Shown piece after piece: positions 1-7,587 of a stretch of 42,612 nucleotides of DNA. Within the stretch, counting starts at the first letter, position 1. Every line of letters begins with the position of its first letter. A model generated the notes under the pieces. The model was not told where the DNA came from, searched no databases, and saw nothing but the letters and a program-made list of their open reading frames with translations. The translations under genes were made by a program, and so were the position numbers. The DNA is from JAWLEV01 sp046538105 (GTDB lineage Bacteria; Chloroflexota; Anaerolineae; UBA1429), in contig JBKHJO010000020.1 of the NCBI GenBank assembly GCA_046538105.1, positions 1 through 42,612 of the forward strand. The letters are read 5' to 3'.

Positions 1-67
1 GGGATGAATGGGCGTCGTCGTGGTAGGGGCGGCGTGATAGGCCGCGGGGCGCATGGAGGAGGCGATG

Positions 68-102
68 AAAAAGCAGCAGGCGGAAAAGGTTCCGCCTGCT
101 GC
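68..102 (-). terminator. Intrinsic terminator downstream of tRNA-Glu
   Basis: A perfect 12-bp GC-rich inverted repeat (arms 73-84 and 91-102, 6-nt loop) is followed on the minus strand by five T residues (complement of 68-72). It lies about 30 nt beyond the tRNA-Glu 3' end, so it should end that transcript. Nothing recognisable as a gene is visible in 1-67. Confidence 0.85.
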
Positions 103-131
103 CTCCTACTCACCGACATGGATCGGACCTG

Positions 132-204
132 TGCCCCCAAGGGAACTCGAATCCCTGTCGCAGCCTTGAAAGGGCTGTGTCCTAGACCACTAGACGATGG
201 GGGC
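132..204 (-). tRNA. tRNA-Glu (anticodon UUC)
   Basis: Read on the minus strand, the sequence folds as a 73-nt cloverleaf: a 7-bp acceptor stem (GCCCCCA with TGGGGGC), a discriminator A at 132, a T arm containing GATTCGAGTTCC, and an anticodon stem CAGCC/GGCTG. The 7-nt anticodon loop CTTTCAA gives anticodon TTC, which reads Glu codons GAA and GAG. The 3' CCA is not encoded, so it must be added by tRNA nucleotidyltransferase. The gene stands alone with its own promoter and terminator. Confidence 0.96.
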
Positions 205-219
205 ATTTCCAACAAACCT

Positions 220-248
220 ATTGTACCACGGGTTGTTGGGAGCGTCAA
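220..248 (-). promoter_or_regulatory. Sigma-70-type promoter of tRNA-Glu
   Basis: On the minus strand, TTGACG (complement of 243-248), a 17-bp spacer and TACAAT (complement of 220-225) lie 15 nt upstream of the mature tRNA 5' end. It is divergent from the MarR promoter at 324-351. Confidence 0.75.
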
Positions 249-323
249 TTCACGATTCGGTTGTGCAAAGCGCCTGCTGCTTCTATGGGGGGATGGCATG
301 GTCTCTCAAGCGGTGTTCTGTAT

Positions 324-351
324 TTGACAACATTTCATATCACCCTATAAT
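324..351 (+). promoter_or_regulatory. Consensus promoter of the marR-ABC operon
   Basis: Perfect hexamers TTGACA (324-329) and TATAAT (346-351) are separated by 16 bp. The predicted transcription start falls inside the inverted repeat 354-382, so a protein bound there would block a promoter that is intrinsically strong. Confidence 0.85.
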
Positions 352-353
352 AA

Positions 354-382
354 CTTAGACGGCTTAATATAAGTCGTCTAAG
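354..382. promoter_or_regulatory. Putative MarR operator, 13-bp inverted repeat
   Basis: Arms CTTAGACGGCTTA (354-366) and TAAGTCGTCTAAG (370-382) are inverted repeats with one mismatch around a 3-bp centre. Each arm itself contains CTTA twice in the pattern CTTA-N5-CTTA. The element sits directly after the -10 box and about 38 bp before the MarR start codon, the usual place for an autoregulatory MarR site. Binding by the downstream regulator is inferred. Confidence 0.75.
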
Positions 383-419
383 TATTCCGTCAAAAAGCCT
401 TTATAGAGAGGAATATAAA

Positions 420-857
420 GTGTCGCAGTCGTCCGGCGCCGATTTTGAATCGATGGGTTATCTCCTTGGTCGCGTGTGCCGGTTGCACCACTCCAGGGCA
501 CGTGAATTGTTGGAGGGGCTTGGCCTCTATCGTGGACAGCCGCCCCTCCTACACGCGTTGCACGAACAGGAGGGACTGACACATTCCGATCTGGCCGAGC
601 GGTTACACGTCACGCCAGCGACTATCACAAAGATGATCAGGCGTATGGAAAGGGCTGGCTTTGTGCAGCGAGAGCACGATGTAGAGGATCAACGGGTCTC
701 CCGCGTTTACTTGACGGAGGCTGGTCGCGCTATTCAGACGGAGATGATGGAGGTTCTGCGGGAACTGGACAAGGAGACGTTTCACGGACTCACAGAAACC
801 GAGCGTGCCCTTTTACGTCGCTTCTTGCTAAAAATACGCGATAACTTGAGTCAATGA
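420..857 (+). CDS. MarR-family transcriptional regulator
   Basis: A 145-residue protein of normal MarR size. The central winged helix-turn-helix is clear: a recognition segment around HSDLAERLHVTPATITKMI, then the wing motif D-x-Q-R-V-S-R-V-Y-L-T typical of the family. Helices at both ends would form the dimer interface. The start is GTG at 420, 8 nt after AGAGAGG. It is the first gene of an operon with two ABC-exporter half-transporters and has a consensus promoter and palindrome in front. By analogy with families such as LmrR/MarR it probably represses its own operon and is released by a ligand that the exporter removes. The ligand cannot be read from the sequence. Confidence 0.93.
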   Translation: MSQSSGADFESMGYLLGRVCRLHHSRARELLEGLGLYRGQPPLLHALHEQEGLTHSDLAERLHVTPATITKMIRRMERAGFVQREHDVEDQRVSRVYLTEAGRAIQTEMMEVLRELDKETFHGLTETERALLRRFLLKIRDNLSQ

Positions 858-893
858 GGCCGGGGCAGGTATCTGGTGAGTTTAGGTTGATGT

Positions 894-2717
894 TTGTTTG
901 GGTGGAAAAACAATGAGGAGGACGCGAACGCTGTGAGTTCAATACGAAGGCTGGTGGGGTTTCTCAAGCCCTACTGGCAGTGGGTGCTCCTCGCTCCCAT
1001 GCTGATGACATTGGAAGTGGTCATGGACCTGATGCAGCCCCGCCTGGTGGAGCGCATCGTGGATGAGGGGATCGCCAACCTGGATCTGACCCTGGTGGTG
1101 CACACGGGTCTGCTGATGATTGGCCTGGCGTTGATAGGTTCTGTGGGCGGCATCACCAACGGGATCTTTGCGGCAAAGGCCTCTCAGGGCTTTGGTGCCG
1201 ATCTGCGGGAAGCCCTTTTTCGCCAGGTGCAGATGTTCTCATTTGGTAACCTGGACGAGTTTGGGACGGGCCAGCTGACGACACGGCTGACCAACGACGT
1301 CACCCAGGTGCAGACGGCGGTATATCAACTACTGCGGATTCTGGTGAGAGCCCCGCTTATGCTGGTAGGCAGCCTAGCGATGATCATCGTAACTACGCCG
1401 CAGTTGACATTCATTCCCATTATTCTGATGGTCATCGTCTCGATTGGGGTGTTATTGGTCATCAATAAGGCCTATCCTCTCTTTCGTGTTGTGCAGAAAA
1501 AGTTGGATCATCTGAACTCGGTCATGCAGGAGAACCTGGCGGGGGTACGTGTGATCAAGGCCTTTGTGCGTGGCGATCATGAAAAGAGACGTTTTACCAC
1601 AGTTAACGAGGACTTGATGATGCAGACCATACATGTGGCCCGGGTGGTCGCTGTGGCCATGCCCTTTGTGATGCTGATCATGAACGTGGGAGTGGTTGGC
1701 GTGATCTGGTTCGGTGGTTTGCAGGTGACCATGGGGAACATGGGGGCCGGCGCGATCATTTCCTTTACCAGTTATCTCATTCGTACGTTGATGTCGTTGG
1801 TGATGGTAAGCATGATCGTCCTGCAGGTCGCGCGGGCCCAGGCATCTGCGGAGCGTATCGCCGAAGTTTTGGCCACTGATCCAGATGTGCAGAACAATCC
1901 CGGTACACTGCAAGACTTTTGGCCAGAGGGTCGCGTGGTATTCGAGGATGTACAGTTTGGTTATAACGGCACCAGGCCTGCCACGGCACCCCCGGAGGAT
2001 GGTTCGTCCGGGAATGGCGATGCAGTTCTCAAAGATATAAGTTTTGAGGCCGAGCCTGGGCAGATGGTGGCTCTCCTGGGGACCACGGGGGCTGGCAAAT
2101 CGAGTCTGGTACATCTGATCCCTCGCTTTTACGACGTGGATGCTGGGCAGGTAAAGATCGATGGCGTTGATGTGCGCGATGTGGACAAGGACATTCTGCG
2201 TCGTAACATCGGCATCGCCCTGCAGGAGACGGTGCTCTTTTCCGGTACGATTCGTGACAATATCCGCTATGGTCGTCCTGATGCCAGCCATGAAGAGGTC
2301 GTCGCCGCGGCCAAGATGGCCCAGGCGCACGATTTTATCACCGCTTTTCCTGACGGCTATGATACCGTATTGGGTCAGCGAGGCGTGAATCTATCTGGTG
2401 GGCAGAAACAGCGCATAGCCATCGCGCGGGCGTTACTTGTGGATCCGAGGATACTGATTCTTGATGATAGCACCAGTTCGGTGGATGTAGAGACTGAAGC
2501 CAAAATTCAGGAGGCATTGGATACCTTTATGGATGATCGTACGTGTTTTGTGATCGCTCAGCGTATCAGCACGGTGCTCAATGCGGACAAGATCCTGGTG
2601 CTGAATGACGGGGAAATCGCTGCTGAGGGTACACATGAAGAACTGATGGAAAAGAGTCCACTTTACCGCGAGATATACGAGTCTCAACTGGGCAATGGGA
2701 TGGTGGTGAATGCCTGA
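894..2717 (+). CDS. Heterodimeric ABC exporter, half with degenerate ATP site
   Basis: A 607-residue half-transporter with an N-terminal six-helix membrane domain (residues about 15-320) and a C-terminal ATPase. Walker A is GTTGAGKS (about 395) and the signature LSGGQKQR (about 500) is canonical. The residue after Walker B is Asp (ILILDDSTSSVD) instead of the catalytic Glu, and the switch His is Gln (VIAQR). This is the known pattern of the non-hydrolytic half of heterodimeric exporters such as BmrCD, LmrCD and TM287/288. Its partner overlaps it by 8 bp. Linker residues about 355-375 carry a small Gly/Pro/Asp-rich insertion. The start is uncertain: TTG at 894 gives the longest form, and GTG at 933 with GAGGAGG upstream is an alternative. 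Substrate unknown; drug or lipid export is likely. Confidence 0.92.
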   Translation: MFGWKNNEEDANAVSSIRRLVGFLKPYWQWVLLAPMLMTLEVVMDLMQPRLVERIVDEGIANLDLTLVVHTGLLMIGLALIGSVGGITNGIFAAKASQGFGADLREALFRQVQMFSFGNLDEFGTGQLTTRLTNDVTQVQTAVYQLLRILVRAPLMLVGSLAMIIVTTPQLTFIPIILMVIVSIGVLLVINKAYPLFRVVQKKLDHLNSVMQENLAGVRVIKAFVRGDHEKRRFTTVNEDLMMQTIHVARVVAVAMPFVMLIMNVGVVGVIWFGGLQVTMGNMGAGAIISFTSYLIRTLMSLVMVSMIVLQVARAQASAERIAEVLATDPDVQNNPGTLQDFWPEGRVVFEDVQFGYNGTRPATAPPEDGSSGNGDAVLKDISFEAEPGQMVALLGTTGAGKSSLVHLIPRFYDVDAGQVKIDGVDVRDVDKDILRRNIGIALQETVLFSGTIRDNIRYGRPDASHEEVVAAAKMAQAHDFITAFPDGYDTVLGQRGVNLSGGQKQRIAIARALLVDPRILILDDSTSSVDVETEAKIQEALDTFMDDRTCFVIAQRISTVLNADKILVLNDGEIAAEGTHEELMEKSPLYREIYESQLGNGMVVNA

Positions 2718-4590
2718 GAAAAGCGAGCAATTGAACGGAAACGAAAAGGACCAATCAAGGCGTGAGGCGCCAAGAGGAGGACACAGCCCTCTTGGACGTA
2801 GAGGACCGGGCATGGCTGGCGGCTTTGAAAAGGCTGAGGATACGCGAGGCACGCTTTTTCGTCTCTGGGGATATTTGCGGCGTGAGAGATGGGTACTTGT
2901 GGGGACGATCTTTTTGGTGCTGGTCACCACGATCCTGGGGCTGATGAGGCCCTACTTGATGGGGGTGGCCATCGACAGGTTCATCCTGCAGGGAGACATT
3001 GCGGGACTGGCACGCATCGCGTTGTTAATGCTTTTTATTGTTGTACTGGCCTCTTTGGGTAGCTGGTTACAGCAGGTTATCATGGCCGGCATTGCCCAGC
3101 GTGTCGTACGCGACTTGCGCAAAGACCTCTTTGCCCAGTTACAGAGGTTGTCACTACGTTATTTTGACCAGCACGCTCATGGAGACGTCATGAGTCGCCT
3201 AAGTAACGATGTGGAGAACGTCAGCAACGAGCTCATGTCCAGCGGCACGCAGGTCGTTTCTAACGTGCTGACCATCGTCGGCGTGATCGTTATGATGTTT
3301 ATCGTCAACGTGCCGCTGACCTTTGTGACGCTCTTGACCGTGCCGCCCATGCTGCTCATAACGCGGCTTATTGGCCGTCGCACGCGGAAAGGATTTCGTG
3401 AACAGCAGGAGAACCTGGGGATACTGAACGGTATCATCGAGGAGAATGTCACCGGTCAACAGGTGGTAAAGGCCTATGTGCGTGAGGAGGAGGCGATCTC
3501 GGAATTTGATGGCGTCAACCGAACATTGCAAGAGGTCTCGACGCGCGCGCAGATCTTTGCCGGGTTCATGGGACCACTGATGAACCTGGTAAATAACATA
3601 AGTTGGGCCATCGTGGCGGGTACGGGGGGTTGGCTGGCCCTGCAGGGTCTGGCCACGGTGGGTGCCATCGCCAGTTTCGTCAGTTATGCGCGGCGCTTTA
3701 GCCGACCATTGGATCAGGTTGCCCAGGTTTATACTACGATTCAGTCGGCCCTGGCGGGGGCGGAGCGCGTCTTTGATCTTCTTGACGAGGAACCGGACCT
3801 GGTTGACGCTCCAGATGCAAAATCACTGGAGCATATCGAAGGCAAAGTTACCTTTGAGGATGTCTGTTTCAGTTATGAGCCAGAGGAACCCGTGCTCAAA
3901 GATGTGACCATGTATGCCGAGCCGGGGCAAATGATCGCACTGGTGGGACCGACGGGTGCGGGAAAGACGACCATTGTTAATCTTCTTACGCGTTTTTATG
4001 ACGTGGACAGTGGTTCCATCCGCATAGATGGGGTGGACATTCGCGAGATCAAGATAGACGATCTGCGTCGAAACCTGGGGTTGGTGTTACAGGATAACTT
4101 TTTATTTGCCGATACTGTCATGGAGAATATCCGCTATGGGCGTTTGGATGCCACGGATGAGGAGGTCATGGAGGCGGCCCGGATGGCCAACGCGCACACA
4201 TTCATCCATCGGCTACCTCGGGGCTATCAGACGGTGCTCAGCGAGCGGGGCAGTAATCTTAGTCAGGGACAGCGGCAGTTGCTGGCTATCGCTCGCGCCA
4301 TTCTGGCCGATCCTGAAATCCTGATTCTGGACGAGGCCACGAGTAACGTGGACACGCGCACGGAGGAGCATCTGCAGGAAGCGCTCATGCGGTTGATGGA
4401 GGGGCGCACCAGTTTCGTCATCGCCCATCGGCTGAGTACCATACGCGATGCCGATTGTGTCATGGTAGTCAGAGATGGGGAGATCATCGAGCGAGGTCCC
4501 CACGAGCAGTTGTTGGCACGAAAAGGATTCTATTACACGCTATACACGAGCCAGTTCAAAGGGAGAGTGGAGCAGGTGGCGGCCTCCTGA
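2710..4590 (+). CDS. Heterodimeric ABC exporter, catalytically complete half
   Basis: A 626-residue half-transporter. A charged N-terminal tail of about 45 residues precedes the six-helix membrane domain (about 50-340) and the ATPase. Walker A is GPTGAGKT (about 412), Walker B ends in the catalytic Glu (ILILDEATSNVD) and the switch His is present (IAHR). The signature is LSQGQ rather than LSGGQ. The deviations complement those of the preceding gene: its own Walker site pairs with the partner's intact signature to make the working ATP site, while its altered signature meets the partner's Asp/Gln site. The ATG overlaps the end of the upstream gene, indicating coupled translation. Regulation by the MarR protein at 420-857 is inferred. 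Confidence 0.93.
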   Translation: MPEKSEQLNGNEKDQSRREAPRGGHSPLGRRGPGMAGGFEKAEDTRGTLFRLWGYLRRERWVLVGTIFLVLVTTILGLMRPYLMGVAIDRFILQGDIAGLARIALLMLFIVVLASLGSWLQQVIMAGIAQRVVRDLRKDLFAQLQRLSLRYFDQHAHGDVMSRLSNDVENVSNELMSSGTQVVSNVLTIVGVIVMMFIVNVPLTFVTLLTVPPMLLITRLIGRRTRKGFREQQENLGILNGIIEENVTGQQVVKAYVREEEAISEFDGVNRTLQEVSTRAQIFAGFMGPLMNLVNNISWAIVAGTGGWLALQGLATVGAIASFVSYARRFSRPLDQVAQVYTTIQSALAGAERVFDLLDEEPDLVDAPDAKSLEHIEGKVTFEDVCFSYEPEEPVLKDVTMYAEPGQMIALVGPTGAGKTTIVNLLTRFYDVDSGSIRIDGVDIREIKIDDLRRNLGLVLQDNFLFADTVMENIRYGRLDATDEEVMEAARMANAHTFIHRLPRGYQTVLSERGSNLSQGQRQLLAIARAILADPEILILDEATSNVDTRTEEHLQEALMRLMEGRTSFVIAHRLSTIRDADCVMVVRDGEIIERGPHEQLLARKGFYYTLYTSQFKGRVEQVAAS

Positions 4591-4638
4591 GTCGTGCGAT
4601 GAAAAGGATATGGTAGGAGGTCTTTAGAGTTGCACAGA

Positions 4639-4664
4639 CAGGGCTCCGATCACTCGGAGCCCTG
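4639..4664 (+). terminator. Terminator-like hairpin after the ABC exporter operon
   Basis: An 11-bp perfect stem (CAGGGCTCCGA with TCGGAGCCCTG) closes a 4-nt loop 48 nt after the exporter stop codon. The following bases (TTCGTATGCC) are not a proper T-tract, so termination may be weak. Confidence 0.6.
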
Positions 4665-4691
4665 TTCGTATGCCACGGTTTTTGCCCAATA

Positions 4692-4868
4692 CTACCAATT
4701 CAGGGGTGTGTCATCATGCGGGTCGTATCTCTCGGGATTCTGCCAGTCGTGTCCGATCCTGTCCTCCATGGCTTCCTCGTCCAGTTCGATCCCCAGACCA
4801 GGCTTTTGGGGCAATTCCACAGAGCCGTCGTCAAATGTAAAGGGCTCCTGCCGTACTCCCGGTTCCAC
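4692..4868 (-). pseudogene. C-terminal remnant of an enolase-superfamily (mandelate racemase-like) gene
   Basis: On the minus strand an open frame of about 58 codons begins after an in-frame TGA (complement of 4869-4871) and ends at TAG (complement of 4692-4694). It reads VEPGVRQEPFTFDDG, then VELPQKPGLGIELDE, and ends DPHDDTPLNW. The PGLGIELDE segment is the conserved C-terminal signature of mandelate racemase/muconate-lactonizing dehydratases, which are normally 370-400 residues. Neither the barrel with its metal ligands nor the capping domain is visible in the next 250 nt, so this is a decayed 3' end. It differs in sequence from the intact family member at 21920-23113. No promoter or ribosome-binding site was seen. 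Confidence 0.72.
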
Positions 4869-5046
4869 TCACTATCATCTTGAGCAGTCCACGACATGAT
4901 TCCCCATGGTTGTTCAGCATCTCTTTGTCTCTGCAAGATAGTGACGGATTGCCACCTCGAGTACGATACTGACACGATGTATCACGAGAGAAAGAAACCG
5001 TCAATGACCTGGGACACCGTCTGCCCTCGTGAGTCGATGCGGCTTC

Positions 5047-5084
5047 TTGTTACTTTTCAGGTCTGCTGTTAGAATAGAGCAGAC
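5047..5084 (+). promoter_or_regulatory. Promoter with overlapping inverted repeat upstream of the SMP-30 gene
   Basis: TTGTTA (5047-5052), a 17-bp spacer and TAGAAT (5070-5075) form a plausible promoter about 75 nt before the SMP-30 start. A perfect 7-bp inverted repeat, GTCTGCT (5061-5067) and AGCAGAC (5078-5084), brackets the -10 box, as expected for a repressor site. Stretch 4869-5046 shows nothing else recognisable. Confidence 0.5.
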
Positions 5085-5151
5085 TATTTCTTTTGGGGTG
5101 GATTGAGACGTGGAGATGGTAGCGGAGGATCGATCATAGGGAGGAATTGAT

Positions 5152-6015
5152 ATGGTTACACAACCCGAACTTGTCGCAGATTATGAATGTTTGACGGGCG
5201 AGGGCGTGATATGGCACCCGGGCGAGCAGCGTGTCTACTGGCTCGACATACCACGCGGGCGGATGTTTCGCTATGACCCGGCCACCGAGGAGCACGAGAT
5301 GTGTTTTGAGGATGGCATGATTGGGGGGCTGACCGTCCAGGTGGACGGCACGCTGCTCCTGTTTATGGAAAAGGGCGCGGTAAAGCGGTGGAATGATGGA
5401 GAAGTGGTAACCCTCATTGATGAAATCCCGGAGGAGCGCGGATCCCGCTTTAACGATGTCATCGCCGATCCGGAGGGGCGGGTCTTTTGTGGTACCATGC
5501 CTACCGAGGAGCGATTTGGGCGCCTGTACCGCATCGATCCCGATGGCAGCGTGACAGTAGTGTTGGAGGATATCGGCTGTTCCAACGGCATGGGGTTTAC
5601 CCCTGATCGCGAGCGGATGTATTACACCGACTCTACCAAGCGCGAGATCTATCTCTTTGATTACGATCGGGAGACGGGCGAGATCGGGAATCAGAGGCTC
5701 TTTGTCAGGACACCGGAGGGAGAGGGGATCCCCGATGGGATGACCGTCGACGCCGAGGGGTATGTATGGTCGGCGCGATGGGGCGGTGGTTGTGTGGTGC
5801 GATTCGCTCCCGACGGCACGGAGGATATGCGTCTCGAGTTCCCCGCCCAAAAGGTGTCCTGCGTGACCTTTGGCGGCTGGGACTATACGGACATCTATGT
5901 GACCACGGCCGGAGGCGACAACAAGGTCGAGGAGGGGCAGGGGGCTGGAGCCCTCTTTAAGGTCAATGTAGGCATCGAAGGAGTACCCGAGTTCCAGTCG
6001 CGCCTTGGTCTCTGA
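5152..6015 (+). CDS. SMP-30/gluconolactonase/LRE family sugar lactonase
   Basis: A 287-residue protein, full length for the family, forming a six-bladed beta-propeller that opens sugar lactones using a divalent metal. Family metal and active-site positions can be seen: Glu in GEGVIWHP near residue 18, Asn-Asp in SRFNDVIADPEG near 100, Asn in GCSNGMGFTPD near 145, and Asp in IPDGMTVDAEG near 195. It starts at ATG 5152 after GGGAGGAATTGAT. The next gene is a Gfo/Idh oxidoreductase 39 nt downstream, so oxidation of a sugar followed by lactone hydrolysis is a reasonable pathway. The sugar is unknown. Confidence 0.92.
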   Translation: MVTQPELVADYECLTGEGVIWHPGEQRVYWLDIPRGRMFRYDPATEEHEMCFEDGMIGGLTVQVDGTLLLFMEKGAVKRWNDGEVVTLIDEIPEERGSRFNDVIADPEGRVFCGTMPTEERFGRLYRIDPDGSVTVVLEDIGCSNGMGFTPDRERMYYTDSTKREIYLFDYDRETGEIGNQRLFVRTPEGEGIPDGMTVDAEGYVWSARWGGGCVVRFAPDGTEDMRLEFPAQKVSCVTFGGWDYTDIYVTTAGGDNKVEEGQGAGALFKVNVGIEGVPEFQSRLGL

Positions 6016-6054
6016 TTGCTGAGGGGCGTTGTATGAAAAGAGAAGGGAGCGGGG

Positions 6055-7167
6055 GTGGCGAGCGCCGATAGTCTGAAAGTTGGGGTGGTGGGCTCTGGCG
6101 GGCGTGGAGGAAGTTTTGAGCGAGCCCTCGATCTGCTGGAAAGAGTCCGCGTCCGTGCGGTATGCGACGTCGATCGCGAGGCATTGGAGGCGTCCAAGGC
6201 GCGTCTGGGGGCGCAGAAGGCTTATACACACTATGAGGAGATGCTTGAGGCGGCCGACGTGGATGCCGTCATCGTCGGCACCCCGATGCCCCTGCATGTT
6301 CCCGAGGCCATCGCGGCGCTGGAGAAAGGCATCCACGTACTGAGCGAGGTCCCGGCGGGAATATCCATCGAGGAATGTCGGGAGTTGGTGGCTGCGTGTC
6401 AGCACAGCAAGGGTGTGTATATGATGGCCGAGAATTACATCTATAGCAAGGCCAACATGATGGTCACAGAACTCGTCCGACAGGGCCTGTTTGGTGAGAC
6501 CTATTATGCGGAGGGTGAATACATTCACGAGTTAAAGGCTTTGAACGAGGAAACGCCCTGGCGGCGAAAATGGCAGACGGGCATCAATGGCGTTACCTAC
6601 GGGACCCACAGCCTGGGGCCCATATTGCAGTGGATGCCGGGCGACCGGGTGACCTCGGTATGCTGTGCGGGTTCGGGGCATCACTATCGCGATCCTCGTG
6701 GTGATTTCTATGAGAACGAGGATAGCTGTGTGATGCTCTGCAAGATGGCCAGTGACGGCCTGGTCAAGATCCGTGTGGATATGGTATCCGACCGGCCCCA
6801 CGCGATGCACAATCACTCCCTGCAAGGCGTCGATGGGTGTTACGAGTCGGCCCGGGCGCCGGGAGAGCGGGACCGCATCTGGCTGCGGAGTGAATCCGGG
6901 GATCCCAATATGTGGCTCGATCTGGAGGCGTTGGAGGCTTTTGTACCTCGGGAATGGCGGGAGTCAGAGTCGTTCATCGCCCAGTTGGGACATGGAGGGG
7001 GAGACTATTTTGTGATCAAAGAATTTGTGGAGGCCGTGATGGAGGATAAGGCCCCCCGTATTGGCATTCACGAGGCTATGGACATGACCCTGCCCGGTCT
7101 GGTCAGCCAGCGATCCATCACTCAGGGCGGGAAGTGGCTTCCGGTGCCCGATTCGCGCACATGGTAG
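6055..7167 (+). CDS. Gfo/Idh/MocA family NAD(P)-dependent sugar oxidoreductase
   Basis: A 370-residue protein with an N-terminal Rossmann fold (VGVVGSGGRGGSFERAL, Gly-rich turn at about 10-16) and an alpha/beta C-terminal domain. The usual E-K-P motif is here SEVPAG (about residue 100), as in subfamilies that act on polyols or deaminated sugars. The histidines in THSLGPILQW near 185 occupy the position of the active-site region. Start is GTG 6055 after GAAGGGAG. It lies between an SMP-30 lactonase and an UroD-family pseudogene and is probably co-transcribed with them. Substrate unknown. Confidence 0.9.
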   Translation: MASADSLKVGVVGSGGRGGSFERALDLLERVRVRAVCDVDREALEASKARLGAQKAYTHYEEMLEAADVDAVIVGTPMPLHVPEAIAALEKGIHVLSEVPAGISIEECRELVAACQHSKGVYMMAENYIYSKANMMVTELVRQGLFGETYYAEGEYIHELKALNEETPWRRKWQTGINGVTYGTHSLGPILQWMPGDRVTSVCCAGSGHHYRDPRGDFYENEDSCVMLCKMASDGLVKIRVDMVSDRPHAMHNHSLQGVDGCYESARAPGERDRIWLRSESGDPNMWLDLEALEAFVPREWRESESFIAQLGHGGGDYFVIKEFVEAVMEDKAPRIGIHEAMDMTLPGLVSQRSITQGGKWLPVPDSRTW

Positions 7168-7199
7168 GATTGAGTATGGAGGAGTCTGGAGAAGAAGGG

Positions 7200-7558
7200 A
7201 TGCGATTCGACGCAGTTGATGATAGGCCCAAGCCCGATTGGGGGGCGTTGGTCGACTGCATATTGCGCAAGGGCACGCCGAAGCGCGTTCATCATATCGA
7301 ACTATTGAGGATACCATCGAACCTGTGATCGAAGCGTACGAAAAGTATGGCGATCGCATAGCCATATTTTGTGGCATCGACGTCGATTTCCTGTGCCGCG
7401 CCGGCGCTGAGGCCATTCGCCGTCGGGTGCGCCGTACGCCCGATGCATGTCTACCTGGTGGTGGCTATTGTTTGGGGACGGGCAACAGCGTGGCCAACTA
7501 TATCCCGCTGGAGAATTATCTCTCCATGGTGGATGAAGGAAGAAAGTACACACCCTAA
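7200..7558 (+). pseudogene. Internally deleted UroD-family (corrinoid methyltransferase-like) gene
   Basis: The N-terminal piece starts at ATG 7200 behind GGAGAAGAAGGG and reads KPDWGALVDCILRKGTPKRV followed by HHIELL, after which this frame stops at 7328. The C-terminal piece is in another frame from about 7302 to the TAA at 7556-7558 and reads IEDTIEPVIEAYEKYGDR, then GIDVDFLCRAGAEAIRRRV, then LPGGGYCLGTGNSVANYIPL. Both ends belong to the UroD-like family, usually about 340-380 residues. Only about 120 codons remain, so some 220-250 codons of the barrel are missing and the junction near 7300-7305 is out of frame. The ends are well preserved, which suggests a recent deletion. A full-length but divergent family member lies at 36668-37813. 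Confidence 0.85.
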
Positions 7559-7587
7559 TGGGTCTGGAGCGAGGAAAGGAAGGGGAT

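Noticed and set aside
4..327. A 107-codon frame across the tRNA-Glu region
   Set aside because: It reads through the tRNA gene, its terminator and its promoter on the opposite strand, and has no ribosome-binding site.
4639..4664. The hairpin after the exporter operon as a repeat element
   Set aside because: I saw no second copy in the window, and its place 48 nt after a stop codon fits a terminator.
5134..6528. A 464-codon minus-strand frame opposite the SMP-30 and Gfo/Idh genes
   Set aside because: The plus-strand products are clear full-length family members with good ribosome-binding sites. The antisense translation shows no recognisable domain.
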